A DNA stretch of 36,018 bases. It comes from Sphaerobacter sp. (lineage in GTDB: Bacteria > Chloroflexota > Chloroflexia > Thermomicrobiales > Thermomicrobiaceae). Both the position numbers and the translations under genes were made by a program. Shown piece by piece: positions 8,154 through 15,137 of this stretch (positions within the stretch are counted from its first letter, which is position 1; every line of letters begins with the position of its first letter). The DNA is taken from the NCBI RefSeq assembly GCF_019683595.1, contig NZ_JADGHZ010000021.1:1-36018 (forward strand), in the 5' to 3' direction. A model generated the notes under the pieces. That model made no database searches. It was not told where the DNA came from and was given only the letters and a program-made list of their open reading frames with translations.

Positions 8154-9478
8154 GACGGTCCGCTGTCCCCCAATCCATCGGTCGTGGCGCAATCATACAC
8201 CACCAGGCCGATCGGGATCTTCGGGTAGAAGTAGGTCGACTTCTGCGGCATTCGCTCTCCCGCCCCCGCCACGGCGAGCAGGGTACGCAGGCGGGTCGGC
8301 CGCACGAAGAGTGCCGCGGCTGCCGTGCCCGCGCGCGTCTCGGACACGGCTTGCGCGACGTTGGGCGTAAAGTCGACCCGCTCCTCCAGTGAGCCTTCGT
8401 CGATGCCGAGCACGTGGCGCAGCACCACCGCGTCCGCCACCGTCGCGTCCAGGTGGCGTGTCAACCCGGATGCCTCTTGCGGCAACACGTGCTCCACCTG
8501 GTCCCACTGCCGTACCCGGAGGGTGGTCAGACGGCTCGCGCCCGGTTCAAGCAAGAGATAGGCAGGCGGACCGCCGAGGGCGTCGAGCCGCGCGATCTGG
8601 GCGGCAACACCGGACGCCGGATCCTCCGGCGGGAGCGGTGCCTGACTGACGCTGAAGTGCTCGCGCAGGTGCCCGACGACCTCGTCCCAGGTCGAGCCAT
8701 TCAACGCGCGCACGACCCGGTGGATCGGCATGACCATGATGCCCGGGTCTTCCACCGACGCGATGTGGGTCAGGACGTACTCCGCCGCCCCGGCGTCCCC
8801 GGTCGCGGCCCGGCGCTCGTCCCGGTAGATCAGGGCCGCCGTGTAGCGGTGGTGGCCGTCGGCAATGTAGAGCGGCCGCCCGGCGACAGTCGCCTGCAAC
8901 GCCGCGATGACACTCGGGTCGGTCACGACCCAGAGCCGATGGCAGCCGCCCTCGTCGTCCAGGCCGGACTCGGCGGGCGGGGCAGCCATCACCGCGTCGA
9001 GGATGCGCGCGAGCCGTCCCTCGTCCTCAACCAGCGTGTACACCGCGCTCAGATTGGCGCGGATGCCGCGCAGCAGGGCGAGTCGCACAGCCACGTTGTG
9101 CGGCAGGGTCTCCTCATGCGGCAGCACGACCCCGTCCGCCGGGTCCGCAAGGCGCAGCGCGGCGAAAAACCCGCGACGTCGCCGCCGCGTGTTCCCCAGC
9201 AGATACTCGTGCTCATAGGCGTAGAACGCGGGCTGCTCGTCCCGAACGAGCACGCCCTCCCGCAGCCACTGCCGGAATCGTTCTCCGGCCGCGGCGAAAC
9301 GGTCGGTCGTGTCCGGGTCGTGCATCTCGAGACGCACGGAGTGGTAGGGACGCCCGGCCGTCAGCGCCTGCGCCCACTCGTTGGACGGGATGTCCTCCGG
9401 CGGTCCGATCACCGCGCGAAGTCCACCGACCCGCACTGTGTCGTAGCGAACACCACGGAACGGCCGGATCTCGGCCAA
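8150..9478 (-). CDS. DUF1015 family protein
   Basis: The 442-residue product matches the DUF1015 family: it opens with AEIRPFRGVRYD, carries the invariant motif ADGHHRYTAALIYRDE (D207-G-H-H-R211) and ends with QKSTYFYPKIPIGLVVY. The function of the family is not established to my knowledge. The DGHHR motif resembles the one in ParB/sulfiredoxin-fold nucleotide-using enzymes such as free-serine kinases, so an ATP-using role is an inference only. The TTG at 9478 is preferred because GGCGGAGGGTGAG lies 5 to 8 bases upstream and family similarity begins at the next codons. The longer reading to 9532 runs through a perfect hairpin (9517-9536). Its stop overlaps the start of the APH-type kinase gene, so the two are probably made in step. 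Confidence 0.88.
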   Translation of the reverse strand: MAEIRPFRGVRYDTVRVGGLRAVIGPPEDIPSNEWAQALTAGRPYHSVRLEMHDPDTTDRFAAAGERFRQWLREGVLVRDEQPAFYAYEHEYLLGNTRRRRRGFFAALRLADPADGVVLPHEETLPHNVAVRLALLRGIRANLSAVYTLVEDEGRLARILDAVMAAPPAESGLDDEGGCHRLWVVTDPSVIAALQATVAGRPLYIADGHHRYTAALIYRDERRAATGDAGAAEYVLTHIASVEDPGIMVMPIHRVVRALNGSTWDEVVGHLREHFSVSQAPLPPEDPASGVAAQIARLDALGGPPAYLLLEPGASRLTTLRVRQWDQVEHVLPQEASGLTRHLDATVADAVVLRHVLGIDEGSLEERVDFTPNVAQAVSETRAGTAAAALFVRPTRLRTLLAVAGAGERMPQKSTYFYPKIPIGLVVYDCATTDGLGDSGPS

Positions 9479-9516
9479 CGTCTCACCCTCCGCCGCGCGC
9501 TCGCGCGTGATAAGAG

Positions 9517-9536
9517 CGGGGTGGTCCCCCACCCCG
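9517..9536 (-). terminator. Perfect hairpin between ggt and the DUF1015 gene
   Basis: CGGGGTGG (9517-9524) and CCACCCCG (9529-9536) form an 8-base-pair stem with a TCCC loop. It lies 63 bases after the ggt stop and 39 bases ahead of the DUF1015 TTG, both on the minus strand. No T-run follows, so it is either a weak or factor-assisted terminator for ggt or a leader structure for DUF1015. Confidence 0.4.
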
Positions 9537-9598
9537 TCGTGCTAAGTCTTCCAAAGGGTATAACCCGCGTCGAGCGTGATTCACTCCCGGCGGGATGT

Positions 9599-11320
9599 CT
9601 ACCACCCCGCGGCGTAGGCTTCGGCGCGGGCGTCGGCGCCGCCGGTGAGGGTTCCCCGGTCGTGGTCGATCATGATCGCGCAGACGTTGCCCGTGATCCG
9701 GGTCCACTCCGGCCACATGGTCACGTCGTATCCCCGCCCACGCAGATCCTCAGCCACCACCGGCGGGATGCGCGCTTCCAGCATGAGCGACCCCGGGCGG
9801 TAGGTGTGCGGCCAGAACGACTCCGGGTAGTTGAAGGTTCCGAAGCGCGGCTGCTCGATCGCCTCCTGGATGTCCATCCCGAACTCGAGGACGTTCAGCA
9901 GCACCTGGATCATCGACTGCGGCTGCATATCTGCCCCCGGCGTGCCGAACGGCATCCACACGCGGCCGTCGCGGAAGGCAATGGCCGGGTTGGGGGTCAG
10001 GCGCGGGCGCTTGCCCGGCTGGAGCGACGACGCGTGCTCCGGGATCAGCCAGCTCTGCGACCCGCGGCCGGAGCAGATCAGGCCCAAACCGGGCACGATC
10101 GGCGTGCTCCCAATCCCGTCGCTCGGCGTGGCCGAGAAGGCGTTCCCTTCCTCGTCGACGACGCAGACGTAGCTCGTGTCCGGCTGCAACGGCACCCGCG
10201 CGTCCGCGCCCTCCGGCGTCGCCCCCGCGCGGCCGAGTCCCGGCTCCGGCATCGCGCCGAAGGCCCGGCTCGGGTCGATCCGCTCGCGCTGCCGCGCCGC
10301 GTACTCCTTCGAGAGCAGGGTGTCAAGCGGGACGTCAACGAACTTCGGATCCCCGTAGTACGCCTCCCGGTCGGCGAAGGCCAGGTCGAGCGCCGAGACC
10401 ACGGTGTGCACGTAGTCGGCCGAGTTGTGGCCCATCGCGCGGAGGTCGAACCCCTCCAGCACGTTCAGCGTCTGTGGGATGACCGGCCCCTGGCACCACG
10501 GCCCGCAGGCGAAGACGTCCACGCCACGGTAGCTCGTGTGGACCGGGTCTTCGACGTCGACGTGGAACTCGGCAAGGTCCTCCTCGGAGACGAAGCCGCC
10601 CTCGCGGGTGATGAATTCGGCGATCTCCTTGCCGATGTCCCCCCGGTAGCAGAGGTCGCGCGCGGCTTCGATGCCCGCCACACGGCCTCGTCCCGCCGCC
10701 GCGCGCTCAGCGGCGATCATCCGGCGGAAGGTCCGCGCAAGGTCCGGCTGGCGCAGCACGTCGCCGACCGCCGGCACCTCGCCGCCGGGCAGGAAGATCG
10801 CCGCCGTCGAGGGCCACCGGGAGATGACGTCCGCCTCCTTGGCAAGATTGCGGTGCAGCGAGGGGTAGACCGGGAAACCGCCCTCGCACAGCTCGATGGC
10901 GGGCTGCACCACCTCGGCAAAGGAGAGCTTCCCGTAGCGCGCCAGCGCCGTGAGCCAGGCATCCGGTGCACCAGGGACGACCGAGCGCCGTACGCCGACC
11001 GGGATCTCTCCCTGCTCCTCCTCCAGGAAGATCTCCATCTTCGCGCTGCGGCCCCAACAGCCGAGGCCGGTGATGACCTTCAGCTCATCGCTGGCGCGGT
11101 GGTAGACCATGGTCGGTGCCACGCCGCCGAAGCTGGTCAGGTCCGGCAGGAGCACATTGAGGCAGATACCCGCCGCCACGCCCGCGTCGATCGCGTTCCC
11201 GCCCTGAGCCAAAATCCGCAGCGCCGCGGCGGTCGCCAGGTAGTGTCCCGATGCCGCGACGTAGTGCCGCGCCTGAATCGGCGGCCGATGCGACGTGCGG
11301 CGGACCGGCATGCTGGCCAT
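9599..11320 (-). CDS. ggt: Gamma-glutamyltransferase family protein
   Basis: The 573-residue product is a gamma-glutamyltranspeptidase-type Ntn hydrolase, a family that cleaves itself and then transfers or hydrolyses gamma-glutamyl groups such as that of glutathione. The N-terminal part has AAALRILAQGGNAIDAGVAAG and the glycine-rich GLGCWGR. The processing and nucleophile threonine is predicted as T382 in DTSYVCVVDEEGNAFSATPSDG, aligning with T391 of the E. coli enzyme. The small-subunit signature follows with PGLGLICSGRGSQSW and FGTPGADMQPQ. No signal peptide is evident, unlike periplasmic homologues. The ATG at 11320 has GGGAAGG seven bases upstream. It may instead be an acylase or a hydrolase of another gamma-linked amide. 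Confidence 0.9.
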   Translation of the reverse strand: MASMPVRRTSHRPPIQARHYVAASGHYLATAAALRILAQGGNAIDAGVAAGICLNVLLPDLTSFGGVAPTMVYHRASDELKVITGLGCWGRSAKMEIFLEEEQGEIPVGVRRSVVPGAPDAWLTALARYGKLSFAEVVQPAIELCEGGFPVYPSLHRNLAKEADVISRWPSTAAIFLPGGEVPAVGDVLRQPDLARTFRRMIAAERAAAGRGRVAGIEAARDLCYRGDIGKEIAEFITREGGFVSEEDLAEFHVDVEDPVHTSYRGVDVFACGPWCQGPVIPQTLNVLEGFDLRAMGHNSADYVHTVVSALDLAFADREAYYGDPKFVDVPLDTLLSKEYAARQRERIDPSRAFGAMPEPGLGRAGATPEGADARVPLQPDTSYVCVVDEEGNAFSATPSDGIGSTPIVPGLGLICSGRGSQSWLIPEHASSLQPGKRPRLTPNPAIAFRDGRVWMPFGTPGADMQPQSMIQVLLNVLEFGMDIQEAIEQPRFGTFNYPESFWPHTYRPGSLMLEARIPPVVAEDLRGRGYDVTMWPEWTRITGNVCAIMIDHDRGTLTGGADARAEAYAAGW

Positions 11321-11376
11321 CGTCGGACCTTCCCTTCTCTGCTCTCAGCGGCGGTTGCCATCCCTGAATCAGCGGC

Positions 11377-11398
11377 CCCGCCCAGTGTTCCGGGCGGG
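11377..11398 (-). terminator. GC hairpin upstream of ggt
   Basis: CCCGCCC (11377-11383) pairs with GGGCGGG (11392-11398) around an 8-base loop. It starts 33 bases downstream of the small unknown gene ending at 11432 and lies ahead of ggt, both on the minus strand. There is no T-tract. A terminator or attenuator is the likely role. Confidence 0.4.
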
Positions 11399-11431
11399 AC
11401 CGTCACGGGCGGGCGAAGCGCAGCGGACCTG

Positions 11432-11821
11432 CTACGAATGCGCCTTGACCGACTGCAACTGCGCGACGTTGGCGTCGGAGTCGCCCTCAGCCCCGAGCAG
11501 CACGAGCATGACGGCCTCAGGGGCCGGGTCGGCGTCGTTCACGGCCTCCTCGGCGTCGTGGATGTAGCGGTCGTCGCCCCACCCCTCGGGATCGTCCGGC
11601 ATATAGGTCTCGCAGAGCCAGCTCCGGCTGGCGATCGCGTTGCTGCCCAGCTTGCGACGTGGCCGCTCCACGCAGCGATCGATTCGGCCGTTGGGGTGGA
11701 GGGTGAATACCTCGACGACCCGCCGGCCCTCGTGCCGGCCCTTGCTCAGGATCGCAGCGCCGGTCGCCTCGTCGATCTCCTCTGCGGGTGTACCCCGGCC
11801 CGTCTTCAAGTAGTACTTCAC
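11432..11821 (-). CDS. Small protein of unknown function
   Basis: The 129-residue acidic product (MKYYLKTGRGTPAEEID at the N-terminus) matches no family I recognise. It has no membrane segment or signal peptide. The GTG at 11821 has GGAGG seven bases upstream; the TTG three bases earlier (11824) is the alternative. Codon third positions are strongly G or C, as in the neighbours, which supports real coding. A WLCETYMPDDPEGWGDDRY stretch near the middle is rich in Trp, Tyr and Asp. The gene is separated from ggt by a GC hairpin. Confidence 0.6.
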   Translation of the reverse strand: MKYYLKTGRGTPAEEIDEATGAAILSKGRHEGRRVVEVFTLHPNGRIDRCVERPRRKLGSNAIASRSWLCETYMPDDPEGWGDDRYIHDAEEAVNDADPAPEAVMLVLLGAEGDSDANVAQLQSVKAHS

Positions 11822-11824
11822 CAA

Positions 11825-12273
11825 TGAACCTCCGACTGTGGCGCGGCGCCCGAGCGCCGGGGGTCACCGCGCGATACCCCATCAAGTCTGTCGTCACCCG
11901 TTAGTGTACTACGGTCGTGGGCCGCTCCCGCCTCGAACTCGCCGCCGCCACGCGCGGAATCCCGCCATGCTCCGCCCTTGGTAGCGATCGCAGGGCATCG
12001 GGAATGCAAGAGAAGAGTTCAGGGTTGTTACCTTACGCACTTCTCCCGCGTCCAAGCCAGCGTCCTGCGCGGCCGGTCGCACTTGCGGGGAAGCGACGAG
12101 GGTGGACAAGCAGAACCTCGGCATCCACCTCGTCACCGCGTTTACGGGCGACCCGTCGGGGGAACGTGTCCGTCGGCGCCAGCAAGCCGGCCCGCGGCGA
12201 GCGGAGCTTGCCCGCCGACCGGCCGGGACCGGTGCCAGGCGGGGAGGCGTGATCCAACGAGAGGGCACAGTCC
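11825..12273. other. 449-base divergent intergenic region ahead of nhaA
   Basis: I see no credible gene here. It separates the minus-strand gene at 11821 from the plus-strand nhaA at 12274. A weak minus-strand -10 (TACACT, 11903-11908) could serve the small unknown gene. Within the half next to nhaA, ACGGG and CCCGT (12146-12158) form a short hairpin inside a longer CGTT and AACG pairing, and CGAGG and CCTCG can pair around 12096-12120. The length and the hairpins would suit a structured 5' leader of nhaA, but no known riboswitch consensus can be confirmed by eye. Confidence 0.4.
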
Positions 12274-13935
12274 GTGGAGCAAGCAACTACGGAAGCTGTC
12301 TACCAGCAGCCAATCACGCTCGAGATCCGCATCGAGGCCCGGCAAGGCCGGGAACGGGAGTTCGAGCAATATCTCCGCAGCGTCAACCAGGCAGCAGCGA
12401 ACTTTCCCGGATTCCTCGGAGCTCGGGTGATCCGCCCGCCTCGCGGGAGCCGCGAGTACCGGGTGGTCATGCGGTTCGACAAGAAGGTCAACCTTCAACA
12501 GTGGCTCCAGTCGGAGGAAAAGAAGGGATGGCACGCGCGCGGAGAGGGGCTGGCGGAGAACAGCCCTCGAATCGAGAACATCACCGGCACCGCCCAGGAG
12601 CAGCCCCTTGCCCTGGCGCTCGCGCCCGTCAGCGAATTCGTTCGAACCAGCATCTCGGGGATCGGTCTGTTGCTCATCGGTGCCGTCCTGGCACTGATAC
12701 TGGCTAACTCCCCGTGGGCCGCGGCGTACGAGCACTTCTGGGAAACCGAGTTCACGATCGGCACGGCGTCCTTCGGGATCACCGAGTCGCTCCGCCACTG
12801 GATCAACGACGCGCTGATGGCCCTTTTCTTCTTCACCGTCGGCCTCGAGATCAAGCGCGAGGTCTTGGTGGGCGAGCTTCGGCGCCCGCGTCAGGCAGCG
12901 CTCCCGATCGCGGCCGCCATTGGCGGGGCCTTGACCCCCGCGCTCATCTACCTCGTGCTCAACGCCGGCGATGGCACCATGTCCGGGTGGGGTATCCCGA
13001 TCGGGACCGATACCGCGTTCTCACTCGGTATCCTCAGCCTGCTCGCGGCTCGGGTACCACCGCTGCTCGTCGTCTTCGTCACCGCGTTCGCCATCGTGGA
13101 CGACATCATCGCGGTGATGGTGATCGCGGTGTTTTACACCAATCAGATCGCCTGGCCCTCGCTCGGCTTGGCGGCCATCCTTATCGGGGCACTCGTCGTC
13201 GCCAATCTCGCCGGTTTCCACCGCTGGCCGATCTACGCCTTCCTCGGCCTGGGTGTGTGGCTGGCGGTCTTCCATTCCGGGATTCACGGCACCATCGCCG
13301 GCGTTCTCGTCGCGATGACCGTGCCGTCCCGCTCCTGGATCAACCCGAAGGCGTTCGTGACGCGGGCGCGCGAGCTGCTCGACGAGTTCGAGGCAGCCTG
13401 CGACAGCACGATGCGCATCCTGAGTAACGAGCGCCAGCAGCGTGCGACTCAGGAGCTGGAAGAGCTGGCAGAGGATGTCGAGACGCCGCTGACCCATCTG
13501 CAGCACCGGCTCAACCCGTGGGTGGTCTACGCGGTGCTGCCGCTCTTCGCGTTTGCCAACGCCGGGATTCCGCTGGTGGACGGGCTCGGGGACGCGGTCC
13601 GTAGCCCTGTCACCTGGGGCGTGATCGCAGGGTTGGTGCTGGGCAAACCCCTCGGGATCAGCCTCTTCTCCTGGCTCGCCGTGCGGACCGGCGTCGCCCT
13701 TCTGCCGTCGGACATCTCCTTGCGGGATGTCCTGTCCGTGGCCACGTTGGGCGGGATCGGCTTCACGATGTCGCTCTTCATCTCAGAGCTGGCCTTCGGT
13801 CCGGAAATCTCGGCGGACGATGCACGGATCGGGATCCTGATCGGGTCGGTGGTGATCGGTGCGCTCGGCTACCGGATCCTCCGGACGACGCTCCCACCGC
13901 CTGAATCGGCACCGGAGCTCTCGGACGGCGATTGA
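12274..13935 (+). CDS. nhaA: NhaA Na+/H+ antiporter with N-terminal ABM domain
   Basis: The 553-residue product joins two parts. Residues about 14-100 form an antibiotic-biosynthesis-monooxygenase-like (ABM, ferredoxin-like) domain of the COG3224 type, seen in FPGFLGARVIRPPRG followed by EYRVVMRFD and LQQWLQSEE. Residues about 120-540 are a complete NhaA antiporter: FFFTVGLEIKRE, GTDTAFSLGIL, the ion-binding pair D276-D277 in AIVDDI, and K458 in LGKPLGI. These correspond to D163, D164 and K300 of E. coli NhaA. A long acidic cytoplasmic loop (about 355-420) precedes HRLNPWVVYAVLPLFAFANAGI. The antiporter should exchange sodium or lithium for protons. The GTG at 12274 has GAGAGGG about ten bases upstream and is needed to include the ABM domain. 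A strong terminator follows. Confidence 0.93.
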   Translation: MEQATTEAVYQQPITLEIRIEARQGREREFEQYLRSVNQAAANFPGFLGARVIRPPRGSREYRVVMRFDKKVNLQQWLQSEEKKGWHARGEGLAENSPRIENITGTAQEQPLALALAPVSEFVRTSISGIGLLLIGAVLALILANSPWAAAYEHFWETEFTIGTASFGITESLRHWINDALMALFFFTVGLEIKREVLVGELRRPRQAALPIAAAIGGALTPALIYLVLNAGDGTMSGWGIPIGTDTAFSLGILSLLAARVPPLLVVFVTAFAIVDDIIAVMVIAVFYTNQIAWPSLGLAAILIGALVVANLAGFHRWPIYAFLGLGVWLAVFHSGIHGTIAGVLVAMTVPSRSWINPKAFVTRARELLDEFEAACDSTMRILSNERQQRATQELEELAEDVETPLTHLQHRLNPWVVYAVLPLFAFANAGIPLVDGLGDAVRSPVTWGVIAGLVLGKPLGISLFSWLAVRTGVALLPSDISLRDVLSVATLGGIGFTMSLFISELAFGPEISADDARIGILIGSVVIGALGYRILRTTLPPPESAPELSDGD

Positions 13936-13947
13936 GCATCGACACGG

Positions 13948-13980
13948 GGGCGCTGGTGGCGTTACCGAGCACCAGCGCCC
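13948..13980 (+). terminator. Strong terminator after nhaA, shared with GT operon end
   Basis: GGGCGCTGGTG (13948-13958) and CACCAGCGCCC (13970-13980) make a perfect 11-base-pair stem with an 11-base loop, followed by TTCCCC. It begins 12 bases after the nhaA stop. The right arm contains the last codons of the minus-strand glycosyltransferase and the loop contains its TAA (13962-13964), so the structure can act on both converging transcripts. Confidence 0.75.
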
Positions 13981-15137
13981 TTCCCCAGTACGCTCTCATA
14001 GGCCGTGGCGTGGTGTGCAGCGATGCGGGACCAGTCGAACACGGTGGCAGCCGCCCGTGCCGCCTGCCGAAGGCGGTCCCGCATTGCCGCATCGCCGAGG
14101 AGCGACTCGACAGCACGCGCCAGGGCATCCACATCTCCCGGAGGCACCAGCCAGACGCTTTCGCCGCCCACCAGCGGATCGAGTGCATCGCCGGGGGCCG
14201 GACTCGTCGTCACCACCGGTGCGCCCGCGTGGACCGCGGCGATGAGCGTGCCGTTGCGCAAGCTGGCACCCTCGCGAAACGGGAGCGCGACGAGGTCGAG
14301 CGCAGCCAACGCCTCCGCCGCCGCGCGCGGCTCCAGAAAGCCGGTCACCGTGGACGGCACACTGCTCCGGGCGAGGCGCTCGCGCAGCGCCCGGTGGTAA
14401 GCCGCGTTGGCCGCGTCGGTGTCCCCCAGCCCGCCGCCGACGATCACCAGGCGGACGCGGTGTCCACGCAGCCGTTCCAGGGCGTCGAGCAGGAGATCCA
14501 CCCCTTTGTCGCGCGTGAGGAACCCGAAGAAGCCGACCGCGCACTCACCCTCGGCGATGCCTAGCCGCGCTCGGACCGCGGCCGCATCCACGTTCCCCGG
14601 ATCGGGCAGGTTGCTCCCGATCGGGACGAGCACGGTCCGCTCGGCTACGCGCGGCCAGCGCGCCAGATGACTCCGGTCGAGCGCGTTGGTCGCGAACACG
14701 GCGTCGGCGCTGGTTGCCAGCAGCCGATTCGCCCACTGGCGCACGCGCCCCGCCTTCGGGAAGAGGTAGGGGACACGCAGGTCGTGGAAGGTCACCACGA
14801 CGGGGACGCGGGTTCCGGCACGCCGCAGGAGCGTGGGAAGCAGGTTGATGACCGGGTGCATGGCGAAGGCGCCCGTCTGGTACTGGATGTGCACCAGGTC
14901 GGCGCCGGTCGCCTCCAGGGCGCGGCGCACGGTTCTTCGGGCCGACCAGTCCCAGCGGGAGACCCAAGGCAGGACGCGCGGGTCGTCGTTGTCCCGGGCG
15001 GCCGTCGCCGTCAGGATCGACGCTTGCCAGCCGGTGTCCGCCAGCGCCGCGACCAGCCGCGCCGTGTAGTCCCCGACGCCGCCGCGCATCGGCGGGTACT
15101 CGCCGGTGACGAAGAGGACGCGGCCGCCGTGGCTCAC
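13962..15137 (-). CDS. Family 4 glycosyltransferase
   Basis: The 391-residue product is a GT-B fold glycosyltransferase (CAZy GT4-like). The N-terminal acceptor domain opens with RVLFVTGEYPPMRGGVGDYT, typical of the group. The C-terminal donor domain begins near GECAVGFFGFLTRDKGVDLLL and has the E-x7-E-like segment PFREGASLRNGTLIAAVHAGAPVV. It should transfer a sugar from a nucleotide donor to a growing glycan or lipid on the cytoplasmic side. The GTG at 15137 overlaps the stop of the upstream tandem glycosyltransferase as GTGA, indicating translational coupling. It is the last gene of a three-gene operon and its 3' end lies inside the shared terminator hairpin. Confidence 0.9.
   Translation of the reverse strand: MSHGGRVLFVTGEYPPMRGGVGDYTARLVAALADTGWQASILTATAARDNDDPRVLPWVSRWDWSARRTVRRALEATGADLVHIQYQTGAFAMHPVINLLPTLLRRAGTRVPVVVTFHDLRVPYLFPKAGRVRQWANRLLATSADAVFATNALDRSHLARWPRVAERTVLVPIGSNLPDPGNVDAAAVRARLGIAEGECAVGFFGFLTRDKGVDLLLDALERLRGHRVRLVIVGGGLGDTDAANAAYHRALRERLARSSVPSTVTGFLEPRAAAEALAALDLVALPFREGASLRNGTLIAAVHAGAPVVTTSPAPGDALDPLVGGESVWLVPPGDVDALARAVESLLGDAAMRDRLRQAARAAATVFDWSRIAAHHATAYESVLGKGAGAR

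Noticed and set aside
12102-12707. Plus-strand open frame covering the start of nhaA
   Set aside because: It is out of frame with the ABM domain and NhaA, arginine-rich and without an SD; the nhaA frame explains the region.
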